From positions 153,626-217,625 of the forward strand of contig NZ_BMRI01000008.1 in assembly GCF_014648555.1 (NCBI RefSeq): a stretch of DNA of 64,000 nucleotides, written 5' to 3'. The notes beneath the pieces were generated by a model. That model was given only the letters and a program-made list of their open reading frames with translations. It was not told the origin of the DNA and did not search any database. This document shows, piece by piece, positions 1 through 8,132 of the stretch (position 1 is the first letter of the stretch; each line of letters opens with the position of its first letter). This stretch comes from Kitasatospora griseola. GTDB lineage: Bacteria > Actinomycetota > Actinomycetes > Streptomycetales > Streptomycetaceae. Made by a program: the position numbers and the translations under genes.

Positions 1-254
1 TTCAGCTCCCGGGCGACCTGCGGGTCCACGGCCGGCACCGCGCCGGCCGCGGCGAGCGCGGGCACGGCGGAGGGCACGGCTGCCACCGGCCCGGCCGGCG
101 GCACGGGCGCGGCGGGCATCGGCGCGGGGACGGCCGGCTTGGCCCACGGCAGCCCGGCGGCGTCCGGCGAACCGCCGTACACCACCTGACCGTTGACAGG
201 CTGCTGCGGGCCGCCCGGGTACGGCGGCGGCCCCTGGTACGGGTTAGCGCGCAC
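1..254 (-). CDS. CpaF/TadA-type secretion ATPase, N-terminal fragment (partial)
   Basis: Only the first 84 codons are present; the gene continues past base 1. The chosen GTG (252-254) overlaps the end of the upstream CpaE-like gene by 11 bases, which implies translational coupling. The visible part begins RANPYQGPPPYPGGPQQ and continues as an Ala/Pro-rich, probably disordered linker up to DPQVAREL. No Walker motif is in view. The call rests on gene order: in actinobacterial Tad clusters the CpaF hexameric ATPase, often with a Pro/Gln-rich leader, follows the CpaE/TadZ-like gene. It would energise pilus assembly at the membrane. Another Pro-rich protein cannot be excluded. Confidence 0.55.
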   Translation of the reverse strand, partial: MRANPYQGPPPYPGGPQQPVNGQVVYGGSPDAAGLPWAKPAVPAPMPAAPVPPAGPVAAVPSAVPALAAAGAVPAVDPQVAREL

Positions 255-1653
255 GGTGCACCTCCCCCGGGCCGTCCTCGGGCCCGTCGTCCTGTCCGGG
301 GAACGGCGCGGGCGCGGGCGGCTGCGGCACCACCGGCGGTGCGATGTACGGCGCGGCGTACGAGATCTGCGGCTGGCTCTCCACCCGGATCGGCCACTCG
401 CCGGTGAACTGCCCGCCCGGCTGCGGACGCGGCGGTTGGACGAGCGGCGGCGGGACGGGCGAGGGCTGGACGGGCTGCTGGTGCGGCGGGTACGGCTGCG
501 GCCGGCCGGGCTGCTGGTGCTGCTGCGGGTACGCCTGGGGCGGGTACGGCTGCTGGTGCTGCGGCTGCGGCGGGTACGGCCGCTCCGGGCGGCCGCCCAC
601 CGGTCCGGCCGCGAACGGCGGCTGCCCGAACGGCGGCTGCGCGAACGGTGCCCCGGGCTGCGGCGCCTGCGGGTGCGTCATCTGTTGGTGCGTCATCTGC
701 TGCGAGGGTACGGCCTGCTGGGGCATCGACGGCCGCGGGGCCGGTGCCTGGTACGGCTGTTGGAGCTGCGGCTGAGCCTGCTGGGGCGGCTGCGGCGGGA
801 GCTGGGCGGGCTGGGTCCGCGGCGCCTGCTGGATCTGCTGCGGCTGCGTCGGCTGCTGGGTCTGCGGGCCGAGGCGTCGGCGGCGACCCTCGGCGTGGTG
901 CTGGATCCGGTCGGCGGCGGTCCGGGCGGTGCGCATCAGCTCGGAGCGGATGAACCGGCGGTCGGTGGTGTCGCCGCCGTCGGACAGCACGCGCGCGGTG
1001 CGCGGCGCGTGCGTGAGGGTGCCGAGGACGGGCAGCTGGAACTGCCGGGACACCTCGTGGTCGGGGTAGGGGCCTTCGGCGACCAGCAGCAGCCCGAGGC
1101 TGTCCGCGCCGGTGCCGTTGGTGTCGAGGTCCTCGCGCAGCGCGGCCAGCCGGGGCCGGACCGCGGACAGTCCGCGCAGCGTGGTGCGGACGGTCGCGGC
1201 GACCACGTCGGAGCGCCGGGCGAGGACCGCCATCGGGCCGTTCGCGCCGGAGCGGCCGAGGTCGAGGATCACGTCGTAGCCCTCGGGGTCGAGCGCGCGC
1301 AGCGCCTCCACCAGGGGTTCCCAGGTGTAGGCGAGGCCGGGGGCCTGGGCGGGGTCGGTGAGTCCGGGCAGCAGCAGGCGCTCGCCGTTTCCCTGCGGGG
1401 AGACGTCCAGCAGCTGTTCCCACAGGGCCTGGGCGAGCAGTCCGCGCCGGTCGGCGACGGCCAGGTTGCGCAGTCCGTACACGGCGTCGACGCGGCCCTC
1501 CAGGGCGCCGGCCAGGATCGCGCCACCGTCGGGGTCGCACTCGACGAGCAGCACCCGGCGGCCCGGGCGCAGCGGCCAGGACAGCAGCAGGGCGAGGGCG
1601 CTGCTGGTGGCCCCGGGCGCCCCCGGCCCGCCGAGCACGGCCACCACGGTCAT
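244..1653 (-). CDS. CpaE/TadZ-like MinD/ParA-superfamily ATPase with Gln/Pro-rich tail
   Basis: This 469-residue protein has two parts. Residues 1 to about 230 look like a MinD/ParA fold. It opens with VVAVLGGPGAPGATS, a deviant P-loop without the usual lysine, followed by a switch-like VECDPDGG and VILDLGRSG. The remaining ~220 residues are low complexity, dominated by Gln, Pro, Tyr and Gly (PQPQ, PPQ repeats), and are probably disordered. CpaE/TadZ proteins place Tad pilus machinery at the pole or membrane. The ATG shares one base with the stop of the SAF-domain gene, and the end overlaps the CpaF start, so the genes form one operon. The loss of the P-loop lysine suggests a localisation role more than strong ATPase activity (inference). 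Confidence 0.75.
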   Translation of the reverse strand: MTVVAVLGGPGAPGATSSALALLLSWPLRPGRRVLLVECDPDGGAILAGALEGRVDAVYGLRNLAVADRRGLLAQALWEQLLDVSPQGNGERLLLPGLTDPAQAPGLAYTWEPLVEALRALDPEGYDVILDLGRSGANGPMAVLARRSDVVAATVRTTLRGLSAVRPRLAALREDLDTNGTGADSLGLLLVAEGPYPDHEVSRQFQLPVLGTLTHAPRTARVLSDGGDTTDRRFIRSELMRTARTAADRIQHHAEGRRRRLGPQTQQPTQPQQIQQAPRTQPAQLPPQPPQQAQPQLQQPYQAPAPRPSMPQQAVPSQQMTHQQMTHPQAPQPGAPFAQPPFGQPPFAAGPVGGRPERPYPPQPQHQQPYPPQAYPQQHQQPGRPQPYPPHQQPVQPSPVPPPLVQPPRPQPGGQFTGEWPIRVESQPQISYAAPYIAPPVVPQPPAPAPFPGQDDGPEDGPGEVHRAR

Positions 1654-2285
1654 CAGGAGCCCCCGGCGTTTCGGGGTGCGAGGATCACCTGGAACTTGCC
1701 GCCGGCCACCCAGGAGGCCAGCCGCGGGCCGTCGCCGGGGCCGATGGCGACGTCGATGACGGTGGTGCCGTCGGTGTCGGCGCGGCCGACGACGGCGACG
1801 GTGGCGGTCATGGTGTCGGGGGTGCGGGTGTTGCCGTCGGGCTTGGTGCTGTCGGGGGTGTAGACGATCAGCACCTGGAGGCCGGGCTGGAGCCGGGTGG
1901 CGGGGAGTTGGGAGCGTTTGGCGGCGAGGCCGACGATCTGCTGGCCGGGCTGGGTGGCGGGGTCGCTGGTCAGGTCGGACTTGACCAGCAGGGCGCCGCG
2001 CTTGAGGTCGGTGGTGGCGCGCAGCCCGACGGTGTGTTCGAGGTCGCGGGCGTCCAGCGGGTGCAGGGCGGGGTCGCCGGCGATGTGTGCGACCACCAGG
2101 TCGTCGTTGCTTATCACCTGGCCCATCGGCACGTCGCGGGCCAGGGCCAGGACGGCGATCCGCTGGCCGCTGCTGTTGTACAGCACCGCGCCGCCCAGTC
2201 CGCCGGCGGCGATCAGCGCGGCCGCCATCGCCAGCACGGCGGGCCTGCGCCGGCGCGCCCCGAGGCGGCGCGGCGGGGTCGGCAT
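1653..2285 (-). CDS. SAF-domain, CpaB-like membrane-anchored protein
   Basis: The 210-residue protein starts with a basic cytoplasmic tail (RRLGARRRR) and one transmembrane segment (about residues 14-36). An extracytoplasmic SAF-type region follows, with the sequence VLALARDVPMGQVISNDDL. This is typical of CpaB/RcpC proteins of Tad/Flp systems, which gate or line the secretion channel. The ATG at 2285 was preferred over upstream in-frame starts because it places the basic patch and membrane segment at the N terminus. The stop and the next gene's start share a base (TGATG), so it is coupled to the CpaE-like gene. Confidence 0.75.
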   Translation of the reverse strand: MPTPPRRLGARRRRPAVLAMAAALIAAGGLGGAVLYNSSGQRIAVLALARDVPMGQVISNDDLVVAHIAGDPALHPLDARDLEHTVGLRATTDLKRGALLVKSDLTSDPATQPGQQIVGLAAKRSQLPATRLQPGLQVLIVYTPDSTKPDGNTRTPDTMTATVAVVGRADTDGTTVIDVAIGPGDGPRLASWVAGGKFQVILAPRNAGGS

Positions 2286-2373
2286 GCTTCGATTCTCCAC
2301 CGCTTCGCGGCCTCTCACTCGTGATGGAACGTCCATGCTGGGGCGGCGGCCGATGGTCCGGCCGCCGGGCCGG

Positions 2374-3288
2374 TCAGTTCAGCACCTGGACCTCGTTGAC
2401 CGGGATCCGCAGCGTCAGTCCGGGGAACTCGCTGCGCCAGGTGAAGTCCGCCATGTCGATGTCGGTGTTGGCGGAGGTCTTCGCGGTGACCCGCCACAGC
2501 AGGGCGACCCGCACGGTGTAGGCGTGGTCGGCCATGGCGGCCGAGCTCCTGGCGAAGATGTGGCTGCAGCTGGGCGTCTGCCCGACGGCGAACGGGGTGC
2601 CGGGGTCCGAGCAGGTGAACTCCTGGGAGCGGCCGCCGGCGGGGCCGTCGTCGACGGACCAGACGACCTGCTTGAGCGTCACGGTGGTGGTCACGGTGTA
2701 GCCGGGTCCGGGGACGGCGTGGCTGATCGGGCCGGCGCTCTGCGGGGTGGCGTCGAACCAGAACCACACCGGGGAGCCGACCACGGCGTCGGTCTGCGGG
2801 GCGGCGTGCAGCACGGGCCGGGCGACCTTGATCTGGTCGAGGGCGTCGAAGGCGAGCTGCCGGGGTGTCGGGGGCTTCATCCCGCCGGGCGGCTGGGCGA
2901 GGAAGACCGAGCCGGGCGCCTCGTTGCCGAGGCAGGCCCGGTCGTAGATCGCGCCGTCCTTGCCGGTCTTCCCGTCCCAGACGTCCTCGGTCTCCAGCGG
3001 CTGGGGCTTCGCCAGGCGGTAGTAGCAGCCGCTGGAGAACCAGCCCAGGTCGTCGCGCCAGCACGGCACGGGCCGGCCGTTCCAGCTGCAGGTGTCGGAG
3101 CCGGAGTCTCCGCCGCCGCCGGTCGACCCGCCGCCGGGGGTTCCGCCGCTGCCGGGTTCGTGGATGCCCGTGCAGATGATGTCGTCGGCGCACGGCGTCA
3201 CGTCGGCGCTCGCCGAGGGGACGAACGCGACCGTCAGTCCGATTCCGGTCAGTGCACAGAGCGCTGCGCGCCAGGCGGAGTTCAGCAT
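2374..3288 (-). CDS. secreted protein of the Tad-type cluster, function unknown
   Basis: The 304-residue protein has a clear Sec signal peptide (hydrophobic LCALTGIGLTVAFVPSASA with an ASA-D cleavage site). The mature part starts with a Cys pair (CADDIIC) and a Gly/Ser linker, then a cysteine-containing domain (CSWNGRPVPCW) and a likely beta-rich C-terminal half. No catalytic motif was recognised; similar proteins often carry the uninformative name ATP/GTP-binding protein although no P-loop is visible. Its ATG overlaps the stop of the upstream lipoprotein gene by 7 bases, and it precedes the SAF gene by 88 bases. A structural or chaperone-like role in the exported apparatus is inferred only from the operon. 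Confidence 0.6.
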   Translation of the reverse strand: MLNSAWRAALCALTGIGLTVAFVPSASADVTPCADDIICTGIHEPGSGGTPGGGSTGGGGDSGSDTCSWNGRPVPCWRDDLGWFSSGCYYRLAKPQPLETEDVWDGKTGKDGAIYDRACLGNEAPGSVFLAQPPGGMKPPTPRQLAFDALDQIKVARPVLHAAPQTDAVVGSPVWFWFDATPQSAGPISHAVPGPGYTVTTTVTLKQVVWSVDDGPAGGRSQEFTCSDPGTPFAVGQTPSCSHIFARSSAAMADHAYTVRVALLWRVTAKTSANTDIDMADFTWRSEFPGLTLRIPVNEVQVLN

Positions 3289-3911
3289 GTCTTGGTCACC
3301 TCACGGGTGAAGTCGGCGATCAGCCAGCGATTTCCGTATCTCTTCAGGACCGCGGTCACGGGGTAGCGGGACGGCCGTTGTTGCGGATCCTTGATCTGCT
3401 GGGTGGCGGCGTCCACCTGGTGCCAGCCGCTGACGTCGAGGCAGTCCTCGATCGTCGCGGTGGGCGGACTGGCCTGCAGGTCGAGGGTTTTGACGAGGGG
3501 TGAGGTCTTCGGCGCTCCGGTCATCACGAGTTTCGCATCGTGCAGTTGGGTGAGCGAGAGCAGGGCCTCGCTGAGCGCGTTTCCGGTGGCGTACTGGCCG
3601 AGCGCCGTTCCGTCCGAATTCGATCGCTTGAACGCCTCGGTGCGGACGTCCCACCAGGCCTGATAGGCCGTCACCGCGGCGTGCGCCTCCAGCCCCTGGT
3701 CGCCCTGGTCGGGGACGGGGCTGCGATTCGGGTCGCTGCTCGCGGTGGGGGCGGCGGTGGCCCGGGGAAGGCCGGAGGCGGGGGTGCCGAGGCGGTCGGC
3801 GGAGCCTTTCTCGGTGGTTCCGCACGCCGTCAGGGCCGCCAGCAGGAATGGCAGAAGCAGCCCGCTGATCCCAACTACCCGAGGGCGCACCAGAATTCCG
3901 CGCTGCCGCAT
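3282..3911 (-). CDS. putative lipoprotein, first gene of the Tad-type operon
   Basis: The ATG at 3911 gives 209 residues beginning MRQRGILVRPRVV, then a hydrophobic stretch ending in a lipobox (LTACG), so the protein should be lipid-anchored outside the membrane. An upstream in-frame extension of 74 residues is rejected because it would bury this signal peptide. After a Thr/Ser/Pro linker, the rest (AYQAWWDVRTEAF to the end) resembles small mixed alpha/beta NTF2-like secreted domains. Such proteins commonly sit near Tad operons, but the function is unknown. The last 7 bases overlap the next gene. Confidence 0.65.
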   Translation of the reverse strand: MRQRGILVRPRVVGISGLLLPFLLAALTACGTTEKGSADRLGTPASGLPRATAAPTASSDPNRSPVPDQGDQGLEAHAAVTAYQAWWDVRTEAFKRSNSDGTALGQYATGNALSEALLSLTQLHDAKLVMTGAPKTSPLVKTLDLQASPPTATIEDCLDVSGWHQVDAATQQIKDPQQRPSRYPVTAVLKRYGNRWLIADFTREVTKTC

Positions 3912-4053
3912 AGCCCCACCTTGTCGCGGCCGAACCTGTGGCGGGTCCGGACCGCGGATCTCGTCTGCCGTCCCCTGTGGTGATTCCGGGTCGCTCGGAG
4001 GTCGATTCTTCGCCAACCCGCCCCGGCACGGCAACACCCGGGGCCTCCTGACC

Positions 4054-4890
4054 TTACGCGGAAGGCGGATCCGTTGGGGCACTTTCTCGCCACAGAACCG
4101 CCAAAAGTTCATCGGAAAGCGGCAGTCCGGCAAGCGCTCCGCGCACGGCGGCGCGGTTGCGCATCAGGAGTCTCCCTCCGTCACGGGGCACCAGCAGTCT
4201 GGCCTCGCCGGCCGACGCCGGTTCGCCCCAGCCGAGTTGGCCCTCGACGGCGGGCTGGAGGTCGAGCGGGCCGACGGCCGCGGGCGCACCGGGCACGCCG
4301 TGCTCCAGCACCCGGCCGAGCGCCCAGCTGAACGAGCCCTCCGCGCCGGGGAGCACACCGTCGCGTCCGCGCCGCCCGGCGCTCCAGCGGCCGATCCGGC
4401 CCCACAGCGGCACCCGGGAGTGGCCGAGCAGTTCGCCCGCGCCGTCCTCGCGCAGCAGCGCCGCCCAGGTGTCGCGGTCGGCGACCGCGTCGACGATCAG
4501 CAGGGTCTCCTCCTGCTCGCCGTGCACCATGGCGCTGGTGATCCAGTCCCAGGCGAGGCCGCGCCGGTAGGCGTTGTCGGGCGTGGACCCGGCGGTGACC
4601 AGGGCGACCCGGCGCCCGCGCGGGTCGGCGATCAGCTGACCGAGCAGGCAGACCACCAGCCAGCGGGCCGGCCGCGCGGAGGCCTGGCGCAGCGCGGTGA
4701 GCAGCGTGTTGGCGTCGGCGTCGGCGGGCGGCATGCTGACGTTGCTGCCGCGGGTGCCGGCGTCGAAGGTGCGGCCGGGCAGGGCGGCGGCGAGGGTGCG
4801 GGCGCCGTCGGCGGCGCGGGCGGAGCCGCCGTGGCCGCGTTCGGGGCCGCCGTCCGCGCCGATCACCACCAGTTCGATGCCACCGCTCAC
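4054..4890 (-). CDS. hypothetical protein, possibly a catalytically dead caspase-like domain
   Basis: This family is not firmly recognised. A GTG at 4890 gives 278 residues starting VSGGIELVVIG and is preceded by a G-rich stretch; an ATG at 4950 is also open. The order of predicted elements (an initial strand, ANTLLTALRQA helix, VCLLGQLIAD, RVALVTAGSTPDNAYRRG, then LLIVDAVADRDTW) is reminiscent of a caspase-like p20 fold. The positions where a His-Gly and an active Cys would be expected hold other residues. If the fold is right, the protein is a pseudo-enzyme. It is upstream of the Tad operon on the same strand, 142 bases away, with no sign of coupling. Confidence 0.4.
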   Translation of the reverse strand: MSGGIELVVIGADGGPERGHGGSARAADGARTLAAALPGRTFDAGTRGSNVSMPPADADANTLLTALRQASARPARWLVVCLLGQLIADPRGRRVALVTAGSTPDNAYRRGLAWDWITSAMVHGEQEETLLIVDAVADRDTWAALLREDGAGELLGHSRVPLWGRIGRWSAGRRGRDGVLPGAEGSFSWALGRVLEHGVPGAPAAVGPLDLQPAVEGQLGWGEPASAGEARLLVPRDGGRLLMRNRAAVRGALAGLPLSDELLAVLWRESAPTDPPSA

Positions 4891-5057
4891 CTGTACCGCC
4901 CCCTCGCCTGCGCATTCCGGCCACCAGTGAGTGCTGCGGCCGAATGCCAAGGTATCGCCGAGCGGTGTCGGCGCGCGCCGAATTCGGCCCGATGAGCCCC
5001 AGCTCAGGGACCATGGGCCCTGTTCGTGGGCGGTGCGGGCGGGGCACCATCGACCTT

Positions 5058-5477
5058 ATGGACCGAGACGACCGGGTGGAGACCCTGAGCGAGGCCGAGT
5101 GCCTGCGCCTGCTCGGCGCCGTGCCGTTGGGGCGCGTGGTGTACACCGAGCACGCGCTTCCGGCGGTGCTGCCGGTGGCTTTTCGACTGGCCGAGGACGG
5201 GCGGCTGATCCTGGCGCTGCGCACCGGGACCAGGGTGGCCAGGGCGCTGGACGGGACGGTGGCGGCGTTCCAGGTGGACGATTTCGACCCGGCGGGCCGC
5301 TGCGGCTGGAGCGTGCTGGTGCACGGGCGCGCCGAGGTGGTGCGGGACGCCGAGGAGCGCGCGGCGCTGGAGTCGGACGGCCTGCGCCCGTGGATCCCGG
5401 AGCCGGGCCCGGAGTACGTGGCGATCACCCCGGAGCTGGTCTCCGGCCGCCGGCTGATGCCCGACCCCGCGCTGTGA
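5058..5477 (+). CDS. pyridoxamine 5'-phosphate oxidase-family (flavin split-barrel) protein
   Basis: The ATG at 5058 gives 139 residues. The pattern LSEAECLRLL, LGRVVYTEHALPAVLPVAF, LALRTGTRVARAL and VAAFQVDDFDP is the typical order of a small FMN- or F420-binding split-barrel protein. Members bind a flavin as dimers and include many actinobacterial oxidoreductases of unknown substrate. The open frame extends 38 codons upstream, but that part lacks family character. Transcription is divergent from the 4054 gene. The real substrate cannot be told from sequence. Confidence 0.75.
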   Translation: MDRDDRVETLSEAECLRLLGAVPLGRVVYTEHALPAVLPVAFRLAEDGRLILALRTGTRVARALDGTVAAFQVDDFDPAGRCGWSVLVHGRAEVVRDAEERAALESDGLRPWIPEPGPEYVAITPELVSGRRLMPDPAL

Positions 5478-5532
5478 TCCCGCCGGGGCCGACCCGGTCG
5501 CTCGCCCGCGGCACGGCCGGCCCCGGCCCCCA

Positions 5533-5561
5533 CTGACAGGTGACCGGCGAGTAGGCATACT
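5533..5561 (+). promoter_or_regulatory. candidate housekeeping (HrdB/sigma-70) promoter for the MaoC gene
   Basis: CTGACA (5533-5538) and CATACT (5556-5561) are separated by 17 bases, close to the TTGACA and TATAAT consensus and spacing. The start codon of the MaoC-like gene lies 56 bases downstream. The -35 part sits in CACTGACAGGTGACC; a near-identical 15-mer occurs at 14276-14290 upstream of the KstR-like regulator. Confidence 0.45.
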
Positions 5562-5616
5562 CTGCGGGGCGGCCCGGACGGGCCGTCCCTGCCCCGTCGC
5601 ACCTGTGGAGCGCACC

Positions 5617-6072
5617 GTGACGACCTTCGCCTCGCTCGCCGATCTGACCGCCGCCGTCGGCGCCGAACTGGGCACCAGCGAGTGGCACACCGTCGACCAG
5701 GAGCGGGTGAACCTGTTCGCGCAGGCGACCGGCGACCACCAGTGGATCCACGTCGACCCGGAGCGGGCCAAGGACTCGCCGTTCGGCGGGACGATCGCGC
5801 ACGGTTACCTGACGCTGTCGCTGCTGCCGGTGCTGGCGAAGGAGTGCTACGCGGTGGAGAACATCGCGATGGCCCTCAACTACGGCTCGGACAAGGTCCG
5901 CTTCCCTGCCCCGCTGCCGGTGGGCTCGGCGGTCCGGGCGACGGCGGTGCTGGTGTCGGCCGACGAGGTGCCGGGCGGGGTGCAGGCGGTGGTCCGGTTC
6001 ACCATCTCCAGCGAGGCGAGCGCCAAGCCGCACTGCGTCGCCGAGACGATCACCCGCTTCTACCGGGCCTGA
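5617..6072 (+). CDS. MaoC-like (R)-hydratase / dehydratase
   Basis: The 151-residue hot-dog fold protein contains FAQATGDHQWIHVDPERA and FGGTIAHGYLTLSLLP. These are the MaoC/PhaJ hydratase signature, with the catalytic Asp and His of the DxxxxH motif (ATGDHQWIH). It would hydrate or dehydrate enoyl-CoA-type substrates; related actinobacterial proteins act in fatty-acid or polyketide-starter metabolism. The GTG at 5617 is preferred over GTG 5605 because GGAG (5607-5610) precedes it by 6 bases. A strong hairpin follows, so it is probably monocistronic. Confidence 0.85.
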   Translation: MTTFASLADLTAAVGAELGTSEWHTVDQERVNLFAQATGDHQWIHVDPERAKDSPFGGTIAHGYLTLSLLPVLAKECYAVENIAMALNYGSDKVRFPAPLPVGSAVRATAVLVSADEVPGGVQAVVRFTISSEASAKPHCVAETITRFYRA

Positions 6073-6096
6073 TCTGCGCCTTTTCACGCTTCCCGC

Positions 6097-6127
6097 ACGG
6101 ACCGTCCCGCAACCCGGGGCGGTCCGT
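6097..6127 (+). terminator. intrinsic terminator after the MaoC gene
   Basis: Perfect 8-base arms (ACGGACCG at 6097-6104 and CGGTCCGT at 6120-6127), extended by further C-G pairs inside, form a stable hairpin 25 bases after the stop codon, followed by TCTCG. Confidence 0.7.
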
Positions 6128-6336
6128 TCTCGTTGGGCCGAACGGCGCGCCGACGGCCCGTTCGGTGGGTTTTGGTCGTTTGGAAAGGTAATGTCCAGGT
6201 TCGAGATGCGTCGTCCGCGCCGGGGTTTCCGGCTGCCCGGGCGGCGCCGTCCGGCCTGCCGTGGACCCGTGCGGGGCGCAACCGCGTTCCGCCGCCCCGG
6301 CACGCCGCCGTTCGGGTGTTCTACCGTGGAGGTGCC

Positions 6337-7719
6337 TTGTCCCGTCCCGTCTCCTGGCTGTTCCGCGCCGGTGAGCTGGCTGCCGAGGCCGGGCTCCTGC
6401 TGCGCGACGTGAAGCGCTCCTACCGGACCCTGCCGCGGGAGAGCTGGCACCGGGTGCGCACCGACGCGTTCGGCGCCGACCCGCGCGGCAAGCGCCTGCA
6501 CAGGGTCTCCGGTTCGCCGCACTTCGTGGACGGCTCCTTCCGCAACCCGGTGCCCACCCGCCCGCTGACGTACGGGCACACCCCACTGGCACTGATGCGC
6601 ACCAGGCTGGCGGCGGACGGCGGACGCCGCAGCCCCGCCGCCGCGGTGCCGGTGCACCGGCTGCTGCCGGCCGAGCTGTCCGCCCCGCCCGAGTCCGGGC
6701 TGCGCCTGACCTGGCTCGGCCACGCCACGGTGCTGGCCGAACTGGACGGCGTGCGGGTGCTGTTCGACCCGGTGTGGAGCGAGCGGGTCTCGCCGTTCGA
6801 CTGGATCGGCCCGAAGCGGCTGCACCCGGTGCCGCTGCCGCTGGCCGAACTCGGGCCGGTGGACGTGGTGGTGATCTCCCACGACCACTACGACCACCTG
6901 GACATGGACACCATCCGCACGCTGGCGGCGGGCGACGCGGTGTTCGCGGTCCCGCTGGGCGTCGGCGCGCACCTGGAGCACTGGGGCGTCGAGCCGTACC
7001 GGATCGTCGACCTCGACTGGTGGGAGTCCGCCGAACTGGACGGCCTGCGGCTGACGGCCACCCCCGCCCGCCACTACTGCTCGCGCGGGCCGCGCCCCAG
7101 CGGCAAGTTCCTCTGGTCGTCCTGGGTGGTGGAGAGCAAGCGCCACCGCCTGTTCCACAGCGGCGACACCGGCTGGTTCCCGGGCTTCGCCGACATCGGC
7201 CACCGCTTCGGGCCGTTCGACGCCACCATGATGCAGGTCGGCGCGTACTCCGAGCACTGGCCGGAGGTCCACCTGACGCCCGAGGAAGCCGTGCAGGCGC
7301 ACCGCGACCTCGGCGGCAAGGTCATGCTCCCGATGCACTGGGGCACCTTCGACCTCGCCCCCCACCCGTGGGAGGAGCCCGCCGAACGGACGGTCGCCGC
7401 CGCGCAGGCCGCCGGCGTCACGCTGGCCGTCCCGCGCCCCGGCAAGCCCTTCGAACCAGCCGACCCGCCGCCCGCCGCACCCTGGTGGCGCGCCGTCGCC
7501 ACCACCCCGGCCGGCGCCGACGTCCTCGTCCCCGAGGCCCCCTCCCCCGTCCCGGACACCCCGGCCGGCCTCACCGCCGCCGCCCCGCGTCCGGACGCGC
7601 CGCTGGCCGCGGCCAAGCCGGCCGCGAGCGCCGCCCGGACCGCCGAGCCGGAGGCCGCCGCGGCCGAGCACTCCCCCGGCCACTCCGGCCAGGACGGCGG
7701 GCCCGTCCGGCCGGCCTGA
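6337..7719 (+). CDS. metallo-beta-lactamase-fold hydrolase (NAPE-PLD/UlaG-like)
   Basis: The 460-residue protein shows LTWLGHATVLAELDG, the metal motif SHDHYDHLD (HxHxDH variant), then RHY, FHSGDTGWF and MHWGTFDL. This order identifies the RomA/NAPE-phospholipase D group of zinc-dependent metallo-beta-lactamase hydrolases. Substrates in bacteria are mostly unknown; phospholipids or lactone-like compounds are possible. About 110 C-terminal residues are an Ala/Pro-rich low-complexity tail. The start is uncertain: a TTG at 6337 with GGAGG (6328-6332) only 4 bases away, or a GTG at 6316. Confidence 0.8.
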   Translation: MSRPVSWLFRAGELAAEAGLLLRDVKRSYRTLPRESWHRVRTDAFGADPRGKRLHRVSGSPHFVDGSFRNPVPTRPLTYGHTPLALMRTRLAADGGRRSPAAAVPVHRLLPAELSAPPESGLRLTWLGHATVLAELDGVRVLFDPVWSERVSPFDWIGPKRLHPVPLPLAELGPVDVVVISHDHYDHLDMDTIRTLAAGDAVFAVPLGVGAHLEHWGVEPYRIVDLDWWESAELDGLRLTATPARHYCSRGPRPSGKFLWSSWVVESKRHRLFHSGDTGWFPGFADIGHRFGPFDATMMQVGAYSEHWPEVHLTPEEAVQAHRDLGGKVMLPMHWGTFDLAPHPWEEPAERTVAAAQAAGVTLAVPRPGKPFEPADPPPAAPWWRAVATTPAGADVLVPEAPSPVPDTPAGLTAAAPRPDAPLAAAKPAASAARTAEPEAAAAEHSPGHSGQDGGPVRPA

Positions 7720-7726
7720 CGCCCGC

Positions 7727-8080
7727 TCAGTGCCGCAGTGCGCCCTCGACCAGGGCCACTGCGGCCCGCGGGTCCTCCACCTCGACGATCACCCGGGCGT
7801 ACTGCTCGTCCGCGAGCTCGATCACCACGGCCTTCGCCGGGTTCTTCACGTCCCAGAACACCAGCTCGCCGTGCCGGCGGAAGCGGCCCGCCGTGATCAG
7901 ACCCGGCCACTGGGTGCCGCCGACCTTGATGCCCTTCGGCTCCGACGCGACGCCCGGATCCGCGGTCGCGCCACGGACGTTGGCCAGCGGGATCTCTATT
8001 CGGCTCTTGATCGCCCAGAGCTTGTCCAGACCCTCGATCTCCACGATCAGCGTCCCGTTGTCGACAGACAGTCGAGCCAT
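7727..8080 (-). CDS. small bacterial PH-like domain protein, function unknown
   Basis: The ATG at 8080 (with GAGGAGG about 10 bases upstream) gives 117 residues starting ARLSVDNGTLIVEIEGLDKL. Regular beta strands followed by a C-terminal helix (DPRAAVALVEGAL) suggest a bacterial pleckstrin-homology-like barrel. Similar short proteins are widespread in streptomycetes without an assigned role. It converges with the metallo-hydrolase gene, leaving only 7 bases between stops. Confidence 0.6.
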   Translation of the reverse strand: MARLSVDNGTLIVEIEGLDKLWAIKSRIEIPLANVRGATADPGVASEPKGIKVGGTQWPGLITAGRFRRHGELVFWDVKNPAKAVVIELADEQYARVIVEVEDPRAAVALVEGALRH

Positions 8081-8132
8081 CTCGGTGAACCCTCCTCGTA
8101 CGGTGTGTGCGAAACAGTGAGTTGACGGCCGG

